From: Afipia sp.
Lineage (GTDB): Bacteria > Pseudomonadota > Alphaproteobacteria > Rhizobiales > Xanthobacteraceae
DNA length: 11,485 nt
Direction: 5' to 3'
Assembly: GCA_026400415.1 (NCBI GenBank)
Contig: JAPLPA010000039.1
Location: forward strand, 1-11,485
Positions 1-6,766 of this stretch are shown piece after piece (within the stretch, counting starts at the first letter, position 1; each line of letters starts with the position of its first letter). Made by a program: the position numbers and the translations under genes. The notes beneath the pieces were generated by a model. It was not told the origin of the DNA. It made no database searches and saw only the letters and a list, made by a program, of their open reading frames with translations.

Positions 1-2
1 TG

Positions 3-593
3 CACAAGATCAAGATCAACATGGACAAGCAGCTCAAGGAATGCGGCGAGGCGCCGTTCTATACGCTGGGGCCACTGACCACCGACATCGCGCCGGGCTA
101 CGACCACATCACCTCCGCCATTGGCGCTGCCATGATGAGCTGGTTCGGCTGCGCCCTGCTCTGTTACGTGACACCGAAAGAACACCTTGGCCTCCCTAAT
201 CGCGACGACGTGAAGGACGGGGTGATCGCTTACAAGATCGCGGCGCACGCGGCCGACCTCGCCAAGGGGCATCCTGCGGCGCAATTGCGCGACGACGCGC
301 TAAGCCGCGCGCGCTTCGACTTCCGTTGGCAGGACCAGTACAACCTCGGTTTGGACCCTGAGACCGCTCGCGAATATCACGACCAAACGCTACCGAAGGA
401 CGCGCACAAGGTCACGCAGGACGTGCGGGATTACGCGGCGACACTCAACGATCCCGATAAGCGGGCGATTGCTGGTACGGAGACGCTGACGGCGGCGGAA
501 GGCATGGCGGCGATGAGCGACAAGTTCAACGCAATGGGCCAGCAGGTTTATGTCGATGCGGAGAAGGTGAAGGAAAGTAATAAGGCGTTATGA
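3..593 (+). pseudogene. thiC: ThiC (phosphomethylpyrimidine synthase), C-terminal part, lacking its Fe-S cluster loop
   Basis: ThiC is a radical-SAM enzyme that rearranges aminoimidazole ribotide into the hydroxymethylpyrimidine phosphate of thiamine. The frame is open from the left edge (codons from base 3), so the 5' part lies outside the window; the ATG at 21 is internal. ThiC hallmarks are visible: NMDKQLKECGEAPFYTLGPL, DIAPGYDHITSAIGAA, CYVTPKEHLGLPNRDDVK and ARFDFRWQDQYNLGLDPETA. In known ThiC the stretch after LPK-x-AHKV reads AHFCSMCGPKFCSMKI before TQDVRDYA. Here AHKV runs straight into TQDVRDYA at about base 413/414. The CX2CX4C motif that binds the [4Fe-4S] cluster is therefore absent through a clean in-frame loss of about 16 codons. 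The protein should be unable to do radical-SAM chemistry. No other damage is seen. The family call is very sure; whether the loss is biological or an assembly error is open. Confidence 0.9.
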
Positions 594-613
594 GTTTCAT
601 CTTGTGCTGAAAC
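594..613. terminator. Possible weak terminator hairpin between convergent genes
   Basis: The 24-base gap between the thiC stop and the stop of the facing HAD gene holds a perfect 6-bp inverted repeat, GTTTCA at 594-599 and TGAAAC at 608-613, with an 8-base loop. On the + strand it is followed by ACTTTTAAA. The position suits a terminator shared by convergent genes, but the stem is short and AT-rich and the T-tract is poor. This is a candidate only. Confidence 0.3.
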
Positions 614-617
614 ACTT

Positions 618-1307
618 TTAAACATGGGGTACTGAGAACATTAAGAAACGACAAAGGTCCGAGGTTACGTAGTCTGCATGCGAAGAAGTTGCGCCGGCTG
701 CAATGCCCGACTTGACTAACACTGTCTTCATACCCAGCAACGCAGGTCTGTCTAAATTTCGCTCTTGATCTTCAAACATGCACGCTTCTTTCGGCTCAAT
801 TCCGAACATCTGGATAAGTTTATTGTAGGATCGCTCATCGGGCTTCGGCACGTATCCCGTTGCTGCAATATCAAGCAAACCATGGATTACGCCTCCAATT
901 CCTAGTCTAGCAATCACTGCTTCAGCATGGCGGCGCGGGCTGTTCGTATGAATTATTCGCTGTCCAGGTAGTTTGCCGATGACGGCCCCAAGGCTAGGCA
1001 CCGAGTCGAGTGACGATAAGTCGACGTCATGAACGTATTCGATGAACGGCTCAGGCTTCACACCATGGTGAATTGCAAGCCCGCGAAGGGCGGTCCCGTA
1101 ATCTTGTTGATAGGAACGCCGTATCTCGACGGCGGTTTCGTATTCGACGGTCAAGAGATCACATATGAACTGCGTTGTGCGTTCCTGCATCGCATCTAAA
1201 ATGCCACACTCAGCCGGATATAGTGTATTATCGAGATCGAAGATCCAGAATCTCGTATTATGCAGCGGTGCAATATTTAAGGAGGGACCAGCCACCTGCA
1301 TTGGCAT
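618..1307 (-). CDS. HAD-family phosphatase, pyrimidine 5'-nucleotidase (SSM1/Phm8)-like
   Basis: This 229-residue HAD hydrolase probably removes phosphate from a nucleotide or sugar phosphate in the cytoplasm. Motif I is FDLDNTLY (Asp24 nucleophile, Asp26 acid/base), motif II is HTNS near residues 120-123, motif III is Lys155 in YVPKP, and motif IV is FEDQERNL (about 178-185). The NTLYP context after motif I and the EDxxxNL ending are typical of the pyrimidine-5'-nucleotidase subgroup that includes yeast Sdt1/Phm8. The gene is last in the operon, and its ATG lies 4 bases after the aldehyde dehydrogenase stop. A second Met two codons later is an alternative start; neither has a strong ribosome-binding site. 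Its neighbours (PsuG-, NadC-, PyrF- and HisI-like) make a ribonucleotide-like phosphate ester a sensible substrate, but that is inference. G+C is visibly lower than in thiC. Confidence 0.85.
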   Translation of the reverse strand: MPMQVAGPSLNIAPLHNTRFWIFDLDNTLYPAECGILDAMQERTTQFICDLLTVEYETAVEIRRSYQQDYGTALRGLAIHHGVKPEPFIEYVHDVDLSSLDSVPSLGAVIGKLPGQRIIHTNSPRRHAEAVIARLGIGGVIHGLLDIAATGYVPKPDERSYNKLIQMFGIEPKEACMFEDQERNLDRPALLGMKTVLVKSGIAAGATSSHADYVTSDLCRFLMFSVPHV

Positions 1308-1311
1308 GTCT

Positions 1312-2778
1312 TCAGAACTCTAGACCAACAAGAACATTTTTAATCTCGGTATAGAGTTCCAAGCCTTGTCGACCAAGCTCCCGGCCGATTCCTGATTGTT
1401 TAAATCCACCAAATGGCATGAATGCGCCAATCTGGCTGGCGCTTGGATGGGTATTGATCGTTATGCTGCCCACCCGAAGCCCCTTAGCCAACCGCAATGC
1501 GCGTGTAATATCTTTAGTCCAGATGGATGCGCTCAGCCCATAGGCGGATTCATTTGCAAATTGAAGAGCCTGCCCCGCCTCCATTCGGCTAACGACCACG
1601 ACTGGACCAAAAACTTCCTCCCTAACAATCCGCATCTCGTTGCTTCCGTTTATGAAGATAGTAGGCTCGTAGTAGTTTCCCTCCTGCCATTCGATCGGCC
1701 GTCTTCCTCCCTGCACTAGCTGCGCACCGCTCCTCGTCCCCTCATGGACATACCCATGGACACGCTCCCAGTGTTCCGGTGAAATCAAAGGCCCTAAGTC
1801 AGCTTCCTCGTCGAGGGTTGAACCTATTCGCAGAGATTTCGTCTCGACTTCAAGGCGCTGAACGAATTCGTCATAAACCGAAGATTCGACATAGATGCGA
1901 GACCGCGCAGAGCAGGATTGTCCGCTATTGCCGAAAACGGCTCTAGCGGACGCGTTAGCAGCACGGCCTAGATCAGCGTCCGCGAAGATCAAAGTAGGAC
2001 TTTTCCCCCCAAGTTCCAAAGCAACCCTTTTTGTACCGTCTGCTGCTGCACGCATCACGTGGGCCCCGGCCTCGGTTGAGCCGGTAAATGAAACCATATC
2101 AATGCCCTGATGACCGACTAGCCCTATGCCCGTGTCGCGATCGCCGGGAAGAATGTTCACTACGCCAGGAGGAAGATTGATCGCATCGCAAATTTCACCA
2201 AGTACGAGGGCAGATAAAGGCGTCAGGGGAGACATCTTCAACACACTTGTACAGCCAGCGGCTAACGCGGGGGCTAGCTTCCAGGCGGCCGCAAGGAAAG
2301 GGAAATTCCAAGGTACAATCTGGGCAACGACACCGACAGGCTCGCGAATAGTATAATCAAAATTTGCGTCGCTTAAAGGAATCGTGTCACCGCGATTATC
2401 GGGAGCTAATCCGGCGTAGTAAGCAAAGACCCGGGCGGCGCCCAGAACCTCGCGGCGCGCGCCCTTTATTGGCTTGCCGGCCGACATTGCATCGATCCGA
2501 GCTATGTGCTCAAGGCGGGCTTCAATTGTTTGGGCGATGCGAGTTAGAAACTGGCCCCGCTCAAACGGCAGTATTCGGGGCCACGGTCCTAAATCAAAGG
2601 CTCGGCGAGCTGCGAGCACGGCCTTGTCGATATCAGCTTTACCAGCGGCATTAACGACAGCCACCTGTTGATTCGTACAAGGGTCGCGGACGATGAGGCG
2701 CGGCCCTATCGTCTTCTCGAATTGGCCGTCGATGTACGCCAATTTCGGCCATTCACGCGCAATCTGTGGTGCGTCCAT
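1312..2778 (-). CDS. NAD(P)-dependent aldehyde dehydrogenase (betaine-aldehyde-dehydrogenase-like)
   Basis: This full-length (488 residues) ALDH-superfamily enzyme oxidises an aldehyde to a carboxylate with NAD(P). All core motifs are present: PWNFP with Asn158 (oxyanion), Lys181 in LKMSP (cofactor ribose contact), FTGSTEAG at 231-238 (Rossmann loop), Glu255 in LELGGKSP (general base), the nucleophile Cys289 in GNSGQSCSAR, and Glu388 in EEVFGPV. The C-terminal PFGGFKQSGIGRELG is also standard. It looks intact and active. The substrate cannot be read from sequence; the nearest familiar relatives act on betaine-, aminobutyr- or hydroxymuconic-type aldehydes. It starts 16 bases after the HisI-like stop and is followed after 4 bases by the phosphatase, so it is co-transcribed with both. 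Its role is presumably to oxidise an aldehyde released by the pathway. The ribosome-binding site before the ATG is weak, which suggests translation coupled to the upstream gene. Confidence 0.93.
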   Translation of the reverse strand: MDAPQIAREWPKLAYIDGQFEKTIGPRLIVRDPCTNQQVAVVNAAGKADIDKAVLAARRAFDLGPWPRILPFERGQFLTRIAQTIEARLEHIARIDAMSAGKPIKGARREVLGAARVFAYYAGLAPDNRGDTIPLSDANFDYTIREPVGVVAQIVPWNFPFLAAAWKLAPALAAGCTSVLKMSPLTPLSALVLGEICDAINLPPGVVNILPGDRDTGIGLVGHQGIDMVSFTGSTEAGAHVMRAAADGTKRVALELGGKSPTLIFADADLGRAANASARAVFGNSGQSCSARSRIYVESSVYDEFVQRLEVETKSLRIGSTLDEEADLGPLISPEHWERVHGYVHEGTRSGAQLVQGGRRPIEWQEGNYYEPTIFINGSNEMRIVREEVFGPVVVVSRMEAGQALQFANESAYGLSASIWTKDITRALRLAKGLRVGSITINTHPSASQIGAFMPFGGFKQSGIGRELGRQGLELYTEIKNVLVGLEF

Positions 2779-2794
2779 GACCCAACAATTTCAG

Positions 2795-3202
2795 TTAATG
2801 CGCCGCAGCAATTTCGCGACAGAAGCAGCTAAGCAACCCGTGACCGCAGATGTGGCGTTCCGGCACCGTTTCAAATAGCACCGTGTCATCGTCGCAGTCG
2901 ACGATAACACGGGTAATCTCGACAAAGTGTCCGTCCTCCTCACCCATTGCCCAGAGTCGACCTAACGTACGCCTGTACATAGTCAAGACGCCGGTCTTGC
3001 ACGACACTTCCCAAGCCTCTTGATTGAGAAAGCCCACCATCAGTACTTGGCCAGTATAAGCGTGCTGCAGCACAAAAGGCACCAGACCGTTCATCTTGCC
3101 GAAATTCAGCTCCACGGGCTCGTAACTGAAGCGGCCCTTAGGGGCCGTGAAAGCTGGCTTTGCCGGCGCGCCTTGTGCTTTTTCAGTGGCTGAAACTGAC
3201 AT
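2795..3202 (-). CDS. Stand-alone HisI-like cyclohydrolase (phosphoribosyl-AMP cyclohydrolase family)
   Basis: This 135-residue protein belongs to the HisI family, whose standard member opens the adenine ring of phosphoribosyl-AMP in histidine synthesis. The metal sites are kept: Asp102, Asp104 and Asp106 in VDCDDD (Mg site), and Cys103, Cys119 and Cys126 (the three zinc ligands). The spacing of the last two matches CHxGxxSCF. The LW-x-x-GE-x-x-GH block (83-92) is also recognisable. The residue after the second zinc Cys, normally His and thought catalytic, is Gly here (CGHGLLSCF), with His one place later. The usual SRSR-type loop is YRRTLGR. The protein has an Ala/Pro-rich N-terminal extension of about 23 residues, no HisE domain, and no other his genes nearby. 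A paralogue acting on another ring is more likely than histidine synthesis. It starts 37 bases after the PyrF-like stop, with AGGA about 11 bases upstream of the ATG. Confidence 0.85.
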   Translation of the reverse strand: MSVSATEKAQGAPAKPAFTAPKGRFSYEPVELNFGKMNGLVPFVLQHAYTGQVLMVGFLNQEAWEVSCKTGVLTMYRRTLGRLWAMGEEDGHFVEITRVIVDCDDDTVLFETVPERHICGHGLLSCFCREIAAAH

Positions 3203-3239
3203 CTACTATTTTCCTAACCGTGGAACAGAAACCGCTTAA

Positions 3240-3953
3240 TCACGCGACCCGCATCATTTCTTCGATAAATTTGCGCGCCGCATCCCCAGGCGATTTGTTC
3301 GTAGAGACTGCGCGCCCTACGATCGCAAATTTCACCAGGCATGCGCTGGCCGCCCGAAACGCTGTTCCGACGTCGCCACCAAGCGTACCGAAGCCGGTGA
3401 GGAAGGCAACCGGATTGTTGACGGTGCGCGCCATCCAATCGACATGGCGTCGAATTGCTTCAGCATCGTTAGCAGGCAAGACGAAATGGTGAGCGCCCGC
3501 TTCATTTGCAATAGCCATAATACGCTCAAGGACGTCGTCGATCATGAACCCCCCGCCAGAAATACAATAGTCCGGCACCGGGATGTGTCCCCCGACTACT
3601 GGAATCAGACCTTGTCGAACTGTCTCCCCGACAAAGCTTCTGACCGCTTGTGGCCCAGCGACTGGAAAAAGTATTAAGGCATTCGCACCTGCCCCCTTGC
3701 AGAGCTTGGCAAATTTCTGCGCCATATCCGGCATGTCGGGACCGGCCTTTTGGTGATCATAGATCACCGGCAGATCGGTGATCTTTCTCAAAGCGAGGAT
3801 CGCCGCCGGCAAGCCGTTTGGTAATGTGCCCGTCAGGCCGAGTTTGTAACCTGCGATGCCGGGCACATTCGCTGTCTTCTCCACGAGCCTTAACATGTCA
3901 TCGATAGAGTCAACATCGAGCGCCGGAATCAAGCCGACCGGACCTTTGAACAT
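3240..3953 (-). CDS. Orotidine-5'-phosphate decarboxylase / HUMPS superfamily protein, variant active site
   Basis: This 237-residue TIM-barrel protein resembles OMP decarboxylase, which removes CO2 from orotidine phosphate to give UMP. Matching features in order are: ALDVD (Asp13, ribose contact in the family), Lys37 in GYKLG, the active-site strand VIYDHQKAGPDMP with Asp66, Lys69 and Asp73, then ILFPVAGP, GFGTLGGD (compare PGxxxQGGD) and the phosphate-binding IVGRAV near the C-terminus. The textbook motif is DxKxxD. Here the spacing is D-x-x-K-x-x-x-D, as I recall from a separate, partly archaeal, branch annotated PyrF/HUMPS. The protein could decarboxylate another N-ribosyl carboxylate, or act as an aldolase-like relative. 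The start is the ATG at 3953 behind a modest GGAAG/TAGGTG stretch, 47 bases after the NadC-like stop. No other pyrimidine-synthesis genes lie nearby. Confidence 0.82.
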   Translation of the reverse strand: MFKGPVGLIPALDVDSIDDMLRLVEKTANVPGIAGYKLGLTGTLPNGLPAAILALRKITDLPVIYDHQKAGPDMPDMAQKFAKLCKGAGANALILFPVAGPQAVRSFVGETVRQGLIPVVGGHIPVPDYCISGGGFMIDDVLERIMAIANEAGAHHFVLPANDAEAIRRHVDWMARTVNNPVAFLTGFGTLGGDVGTAFRAASACLVKFAIVGRAVSTNKSPGDAARKFIEEMMRVA

Positions 3954-4000
3954 TTTGCACCTACTTCCAACTTGGTTTTGCCGTACTAACGGGGAGGCTG

Positions 4001-4808
4001 TCAGGCAACCTGCGCGCGAGCTATATCGCGGATAGCGCTAGCCTTTAGGTCTCCAATATCTATGCTTATATCAACGACTTTTGCGCTATGAACAATGCCG
4101 CCGATTGCGATCTGCTTCACACCGGTTTTAGCAATGGGAACGACCGTTTTCTCATCTACACCGCCGGTACCAACCGTCCACGCTTTGTCGCCCACGATTT
4201 TGACGGCCTCAGCCAAAATATCGAGATCCATGTTATCGAACATAATACATTCCACCCCGCAAGAGAGGGCTTCTTTGGTGTCGTCCAACAGCCATTTTGA
4301 TATGATTGTCCTTTAAAAGGATTGCATTATGCAGGCTGTACATATGCGGAATCGCACCACCTTTGCGAACAGCATATTTCTGCAGAACACGAATAGGCGG
4401 GATGCCTTTTCGAGCATCTGAAATTCGCGTGCCGAAGGGTTTGACCAAGTCAACATACATGCGCGCCAGAGTTGCTATACCGGAAAGATGTTGGAGATAG
4501 TCCAGCGCCAACCGCTCGCCAGACGCAAAAACCCATGCTGGCCCTTTGATGGTCATCAACACATCGCCAGGCTCGCATCGATCCCCATCATTTTTAAGAA
4601 CTTCGATTTCACATTCTGGCGCCAATATCTCAAAAGTCATTTTTGCTACGGGTATGCCGCAAAGAATACCCGGCTTCTTCATATAGATTTTCGCAGTCAT
4701 CACCTGCTTATGGCCATCGAGGAGCTGGGACGTGTGATCGCCATGCATAAGTTCCTCGCGTATACCCCATTCGACGATTGGACGAATAATACTCGGGATC
4801 AGGTCCAT
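4001..4808 (-). pseudogene. NadC-like (quinolinate phosphoribosyltransferase family), internal deletion plus frameshift
   Basis: NadC enzymes join PRPP to quinolinate with loss of CO2. The first part (4808 to about 4290) gives the N-terminal domain and barrel start: LDYLQHLSGIAT, SDARKGIPPIR, QKYAVRKGGAIPH and ILLKDNHI. The rest continues in another frame from about 4288: DDTKEALSCGVECIMFDNM, VGTGGVDEKTV and AIGGIVHSAKVVDISIDI. In family members about 25-30 residues lie between KDNH-x-x-x-A-G and the REAL/KEAL block, including the EVEVD strand with a catalytic-site Glu. These are missing, and the loss is not a multiple of three, so the first frame ends in unrelated residues. Substrate residues also differ from true NadC: NHR is PHM and LNFLQ is LDYLQ, while the DxRK Arg/Lys pair, the His and the KDNH Lys remain. 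A paralogue with another substrate is likely even before the damage. A strong AAGGAGA precedes the ATG. Confidence 0.85.
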
Positions 4809-5776
4809 GATTGTCTCCTTGATTTGGTTTCCATTCCGTTGAATCCGGATCGCAACGCTTCACACAGGGCTTCTGCCATAGCCTGAACATCCAAGCTGAC
4901 CGACATCCCTCTAAAAAATCCGTGCGGTAGCCGTTTTGCATGCCGCAGCGTCGCGACTGACCCGGCCTCTCGCAGTCTGTCGGCATACGCAATTCCGTCA
5001 TCGCGTAGGGGGTCGTATTCCGCCACGACAATGTGCGCCGGCGGTAGTCCTGCTAAATTTTCCGCAGCAAGAGGAACCGCGAAGGGATCCTGACAGCCGA
5101 GATCGCCGGAAAGATAGGCTCGCCAGAAATACTCCATTTCTGGCCGCGACAGGATCGGCGCATCGGCGTTTTCGCGATAAGACGATGTTTCGAAATTTAT
5201 CCCGAGGGCAGGATAATTGAGAAATTGCTGCACAATCTTTGGACCAGCCCGGTCGCGAGCTGCGAGGGCGCAGGCTGCCGCGAGATTGCCTCCGGAACTC
5301 TCGCCAGCAACCGCGATTTTCATCGGATCAATCCCGATGCTATCGCCGTGAGCTCCCATCCAGGTCAATGCTGCATAGCAATCGTCAAACCCGTACGGAA
5401 ATGGATACTCCGGTGACAGTCGATATTCTGGACTTACAACGACCGCACCAACTTCTTTGACATAGAGATAGGCGAGTTCTTCCGACTGTTCGGGACTGCC
5501 ATACATCCAGCCACCGCCGTGACAGTACAAAATTCCCGGTACCGTTCCGCTTCGCTTCGGGCGAAAGATACGAATCCGCAAGGGATGCGTGCCATTCTTA
5601 ATAGTAAGCCATTCGACACGGACATCAGGTGGGCTGGATTTGGCGATCTGCGCGCGGGCAGCACGCATCTTGGATCGACGCTCTACAACATTTGCACGGT
5701 CTAAAGGCTCCGTTCGAGCGGCAATGGCCTGCTTCAGATAAGGCATAAAGCTCGGATCAATATTCATCGGCCTCAT
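4799..5776 (-). CDS. Alpha/beta-hydrolase-3 esterase/lipase (hormone-sensitive-lipase type)
   Basis: This 325-residue serine esterase of the HSL (bacterial family IV) group has no visible signal peptide and is therefore probably cytoplasmic. It shows HGGGW at 86-90 (oxyanion hole), the nucleophile elbow GESSG at 158-162 (Ser160; the common form is GDSAG), Asp255 in EYDPLRDDG and His285 in LPHGF, giving a complete triad. The protein is of normal length and looks active. It would hydrolyse a small ester or amide of the pathway compound; the true substrate is unknown. Its ATG overlaps the PsuG stop as ATGA, and its own end overlaps the nadC-like start by 10 bases, so expression is very likely coupled. 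A second Met at residue 4 is an alternative start. Confidence 0.92.
   Translation of the reverse strand: MRPMNIDPSFMPYLKQAIAARTEPLDRANVVERRSKMRAARAQIAKSSPPDVRVEWLTIKNGTHPLRIRIFRPKRSGTVPGILYCHGGGWMYGSPEQSEELAYLYVKEVGAVVVSPEYRLSPEYPFPYGFDDCYAALTWMGAHGDSIGIDPMKIAVAGESSGGNLAAACALAARDRAGPKIVQQFLNYPALGINFETSSYRENADAPILSRPEMEYFWRAYLSGDLGCQDPFAVPLAAENLAGLPPAHIVVAEYDPLRDDGIAYADRLREAGSVATLRHAKRLPHGFFRGMSVSLDVQAMAEALCEALRSGFNGMETKSRRQSWT
4814..4820 (-). promoter_or_regulatory. Strong ribosome-binding site of the nadC-like gene
   Basis: AAGGAGA lies 5 bases before the ATG at 4808, inside the end of the esterase gene, whose stop codon is at 4799-4801. It fixes the start of the nadC-like gene and shows a 10-base overlap with the esterase. 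Confidence 0.75.
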
Positions 5777-6732
5777 GCGGTGCTTTCACCAACGATGACC
5801 AAGTTGCTAGCGCTATGTCGGCACCGAGCTGCATATGCGATCGAAATTTCGCCCGCCGCCTTCGCGACATCGAGAATGGCGGCGCGGCGCATCCGCTCTG
5901 ACTCGCCAGCAGTAGCCGTGTCGAGGTGCTTTAGAAGATAGGGCGTTAACGCCTTCCCCGAAACGCTGTCTTGCCGAGCTTGGGTAAGTGCATCTAGAAC
6001 CAGTGCTTCGAGCGGCCCTTCCGACATTTGAATTGAAGGCGGAACTGCGACAACCAACCCAGTTTCAAGCCCGAGCGCCCAATGCATTTCCATCAACGCC
6101 GCGACCTCTGCGGGCTCGTTAATTCGTTCGATTGAGAGCCGAGTCGAGCAGAAATAAGCGGGAAAATTACTCACCCTTAAGCCAATAACCGGGACGGACT
6201 TCGTCTCTAGGTATTCTAGCGTTCGCGCTAGATCTAAGATGATTTTGGCTCCCGTACAGACAACGGCAACTGGTGTCGTACCAAGTTCCTCCAGGTCTGA
6301 TGATACGTCGAGAGTATCTTCGTATCCGCGGTGAACGCCGCCGATTGCACCTGTCATGGCGATGGGGATTCCGCAGAGGTGGGCACAATAGAGTGTCGCC
6401 GACACGGTAGTCATGGCGACACCGCCCTTCACTAACGCCAACGCAAGCTCACGCTTACCGACCTTAGGCACGGCCTTGGCTCGGCCTAATTGTTCGAGTT
6501 GACGCGAACTCGCACCGACCACAATGCGTCCGTCGATGACAGCCACCAGAGCTGGCACAACGTCCGACGCACGCATTGCGTCGCTGACTTCATTAAAGAG
6601 TGACACGTTCGAGGGGTAGAGACCAGCCGGCGAAACTATTACGGACTCAATCGCGACGACTGGTCGATTGCGCGCAATCGCGTCCGCAATCTCTGGAGCA
6701 ACGTCAAGCGGCGGTGAAGCGCGGAAGCTCAC
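5773..6732 (-). CDS. PsuG-like C-nucleotide glycosidase (pseudouridine-5'-phosphate glycosidase family)
   Basis: This 319-residue member of the PsuG (indigoidine synthase A-like) family resembles enzymes that reversibly split pseudouridine 5'-phosphate into uracil and ribose 5-phosphate. Kept features are: VVAIES (Glu29), KVGKREL (about 90-96), TTVSAT, GGVHRG (His134), LDVSSDL (Asp146, metal site), CTGAKIILD (Lys163, equivalent to the Schiff-base Lys) and KALTPYLL. Differences from ordinary PsuG are: THGxPYPxN reads SPAGLYPSN, GGIGG reads GAIGG, and the C-terminal NNARLA region, which carries a conserved Asn, reads DVAKAA. The changes fall around the base and ribose pocket, so a substrate other than pseudouridine phosphate is plausible. 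No pseudouridine kinase (PsuK) is adjacent. The start is GTG; no better in-frame start exists before the end of the preceding gene, which lies 34 bases away. Confidence 0.9.
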   Translation of the reverse strand: MSFRASPPLDVAPEIADAIARNRPVVAIESVIVSPAGLYPSNVSLFNEVSDAMRASDVVPALVAVIDGRIVVGASSRQLEQLGRAKAVPKVGKRELALALVKGGVAMTTVSATLYCAHLCGIPIAMTGAIGGVHRGYEDTLDVSSDLEELGTTPVAVVCTGAKIILDLARTLEYLETKSVPVIGLRVSNFPAYFCSTRLSIERINEPAEVAALMEMHWALGLETGLVVAVPPSIQMSEGPLEALVLDALTQARQDSVSGKALTPYLLKHLDTATAGESERMRRAAILDVAKAAGEISIAYAARCRHSASNLVIVGESTA

Positions 6733-6766
6733 AACAATCGTCTCGACACCCGACCGAAAGGCGACC

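Noticed and set aside
1..593. TPP riboswitch controlling thiC
   Set aside because: It would lie upstream of the thiC start, outside this window.
1312..2778. ALDH as vanillin dehydrogenase partner of the feruloyl-CoA-synthase-like ligase
   Set aside because: It lies in a separate operon beyond the transposase remnant, and its motifs are generic to betaine-type ALDHs; no hydratase/lyase gene is present.
4001..4288. Separate small gene starting with TTG
   Set aside because: Its sequence is the C-terminal part of the NadC-like protein in a shifted frame, so it is treated as part of one broken gene.
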